A DNA stretch of 15,812 bases, from positions 1 to 15,812 of the forward strand of contig PWZK01000347.1 of the NCBI GenBank assembly GCA_003567495.1, in the 5' to 3' direction. The stretch comes from Candidatus Brocadiaceae bacterium (GTDB lineage: Bacteria > Planctomycetota > Brocadiia > SM23-32). The translations under genes were made by a program, and so were the position numbers. The stretch's first letter is position 1. The number at the start of each line of letters is the position of its first letter. The notes beneath the pieces were generated by a model. The model searched no databases and was not told the DNA's origin. It saw only the letters and a program-made list of their open reading frames with translations. Shown piece after piece: positions 15,702 through 15,812 of this stretch.

Positions 15702-15812
15702 AAATATAACGGCAACGGCCACGACAACGTCTGATATCCAAAAGGCATGACGAGCCTTTGCCACCAGGCCCGGAGAGCCGTATTTAGCACCAAAATCCGC
15801 GATTGTCCGGCG

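Overview
The window looks like chromosomal DNA of a planctomycete, most likely of or near the class Phycisphaerae. The main evidence is the partial 16S rRNA gene at the left edge. It carries planctomycete-type signatures (U at E. coli position 353, as in the EUB338-II target, and a Phycisphaerae-like TGTCAGAGGG block in the V3 region) but is divergent elsewhere. A Gram-negative-type envelope is supported by an LptA/OstA-type protein, an AsmA-type protein and an outer-membrane barrel ending in Phe. The assignment rests on recalled signatures, not on a database comparison.

Layout, left to right. (1) 1-1290, minus strand: the first ~900 nt (E. coli numbering) of a 16S rRNA gene with a leader, a boxA antitermination element and two tandem sigma70-like promoters. 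(2) 1565-5489: two decayed IS256-family transposase remnants in the same orientation, sharing a 43-bp end sequence. Between them, on the minus strand, lie a nickel-pincer LarA-family racemase/epimerase gene with its own promoter and a complete 6-phosphogluconate dehydrogenase gene (gnd). (3) 5539-11687, plus strand: two very large envelope genes of almost equal size. One is a 903-aa membrane-anchored AsmA-like protein built of about five ~119-residue repeats. The other is a 905-aa exported protein with an LptC-like N-terminus followed by serial LptA/OstA-type units. (4) 12278-12913, plus strand: purN. (5) 13342-14229, minus strand: a DksA/TraR-type zinc-finger gene and lspA, 3 nt apart, with one promoter. 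(6) 14531-15651, plus strand: a consensus promoter, a ~170-nt leader, a 278-aa outer-membrane protein gene and a strong intrinsic terminator.

The intergenic DNA of regions 3-6 is full of short interspersed repeats that recur within the window. One AT-rich unit lies directly after the stop codons of the AsmA-like gene and of purN. A second family forms a hairpin with a CAAA loop, and its differences between copies keep RNA pairing. A third forms CCCRGGGT/ACCCYGGG hairpins, with one compensatory change.

How the genes relate: the AsmA-like and LptA-like proteins would both sit between inner and outer membrane and plausibly move lipid (LPS or phospholipid) outward. LspA matures lipoproteins and the barrel sits in the outer membrane, so the right half is mostly envelope biogenesis. 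The gnd/larA pair is a separate sugar or hydroxy-acid metabolism island. No single wholly new system can be proven from the sequence. The best candidates for something undescribed are the two giant repeat-built lipid-transport proteins and the structured repeat families placed at gene ends.
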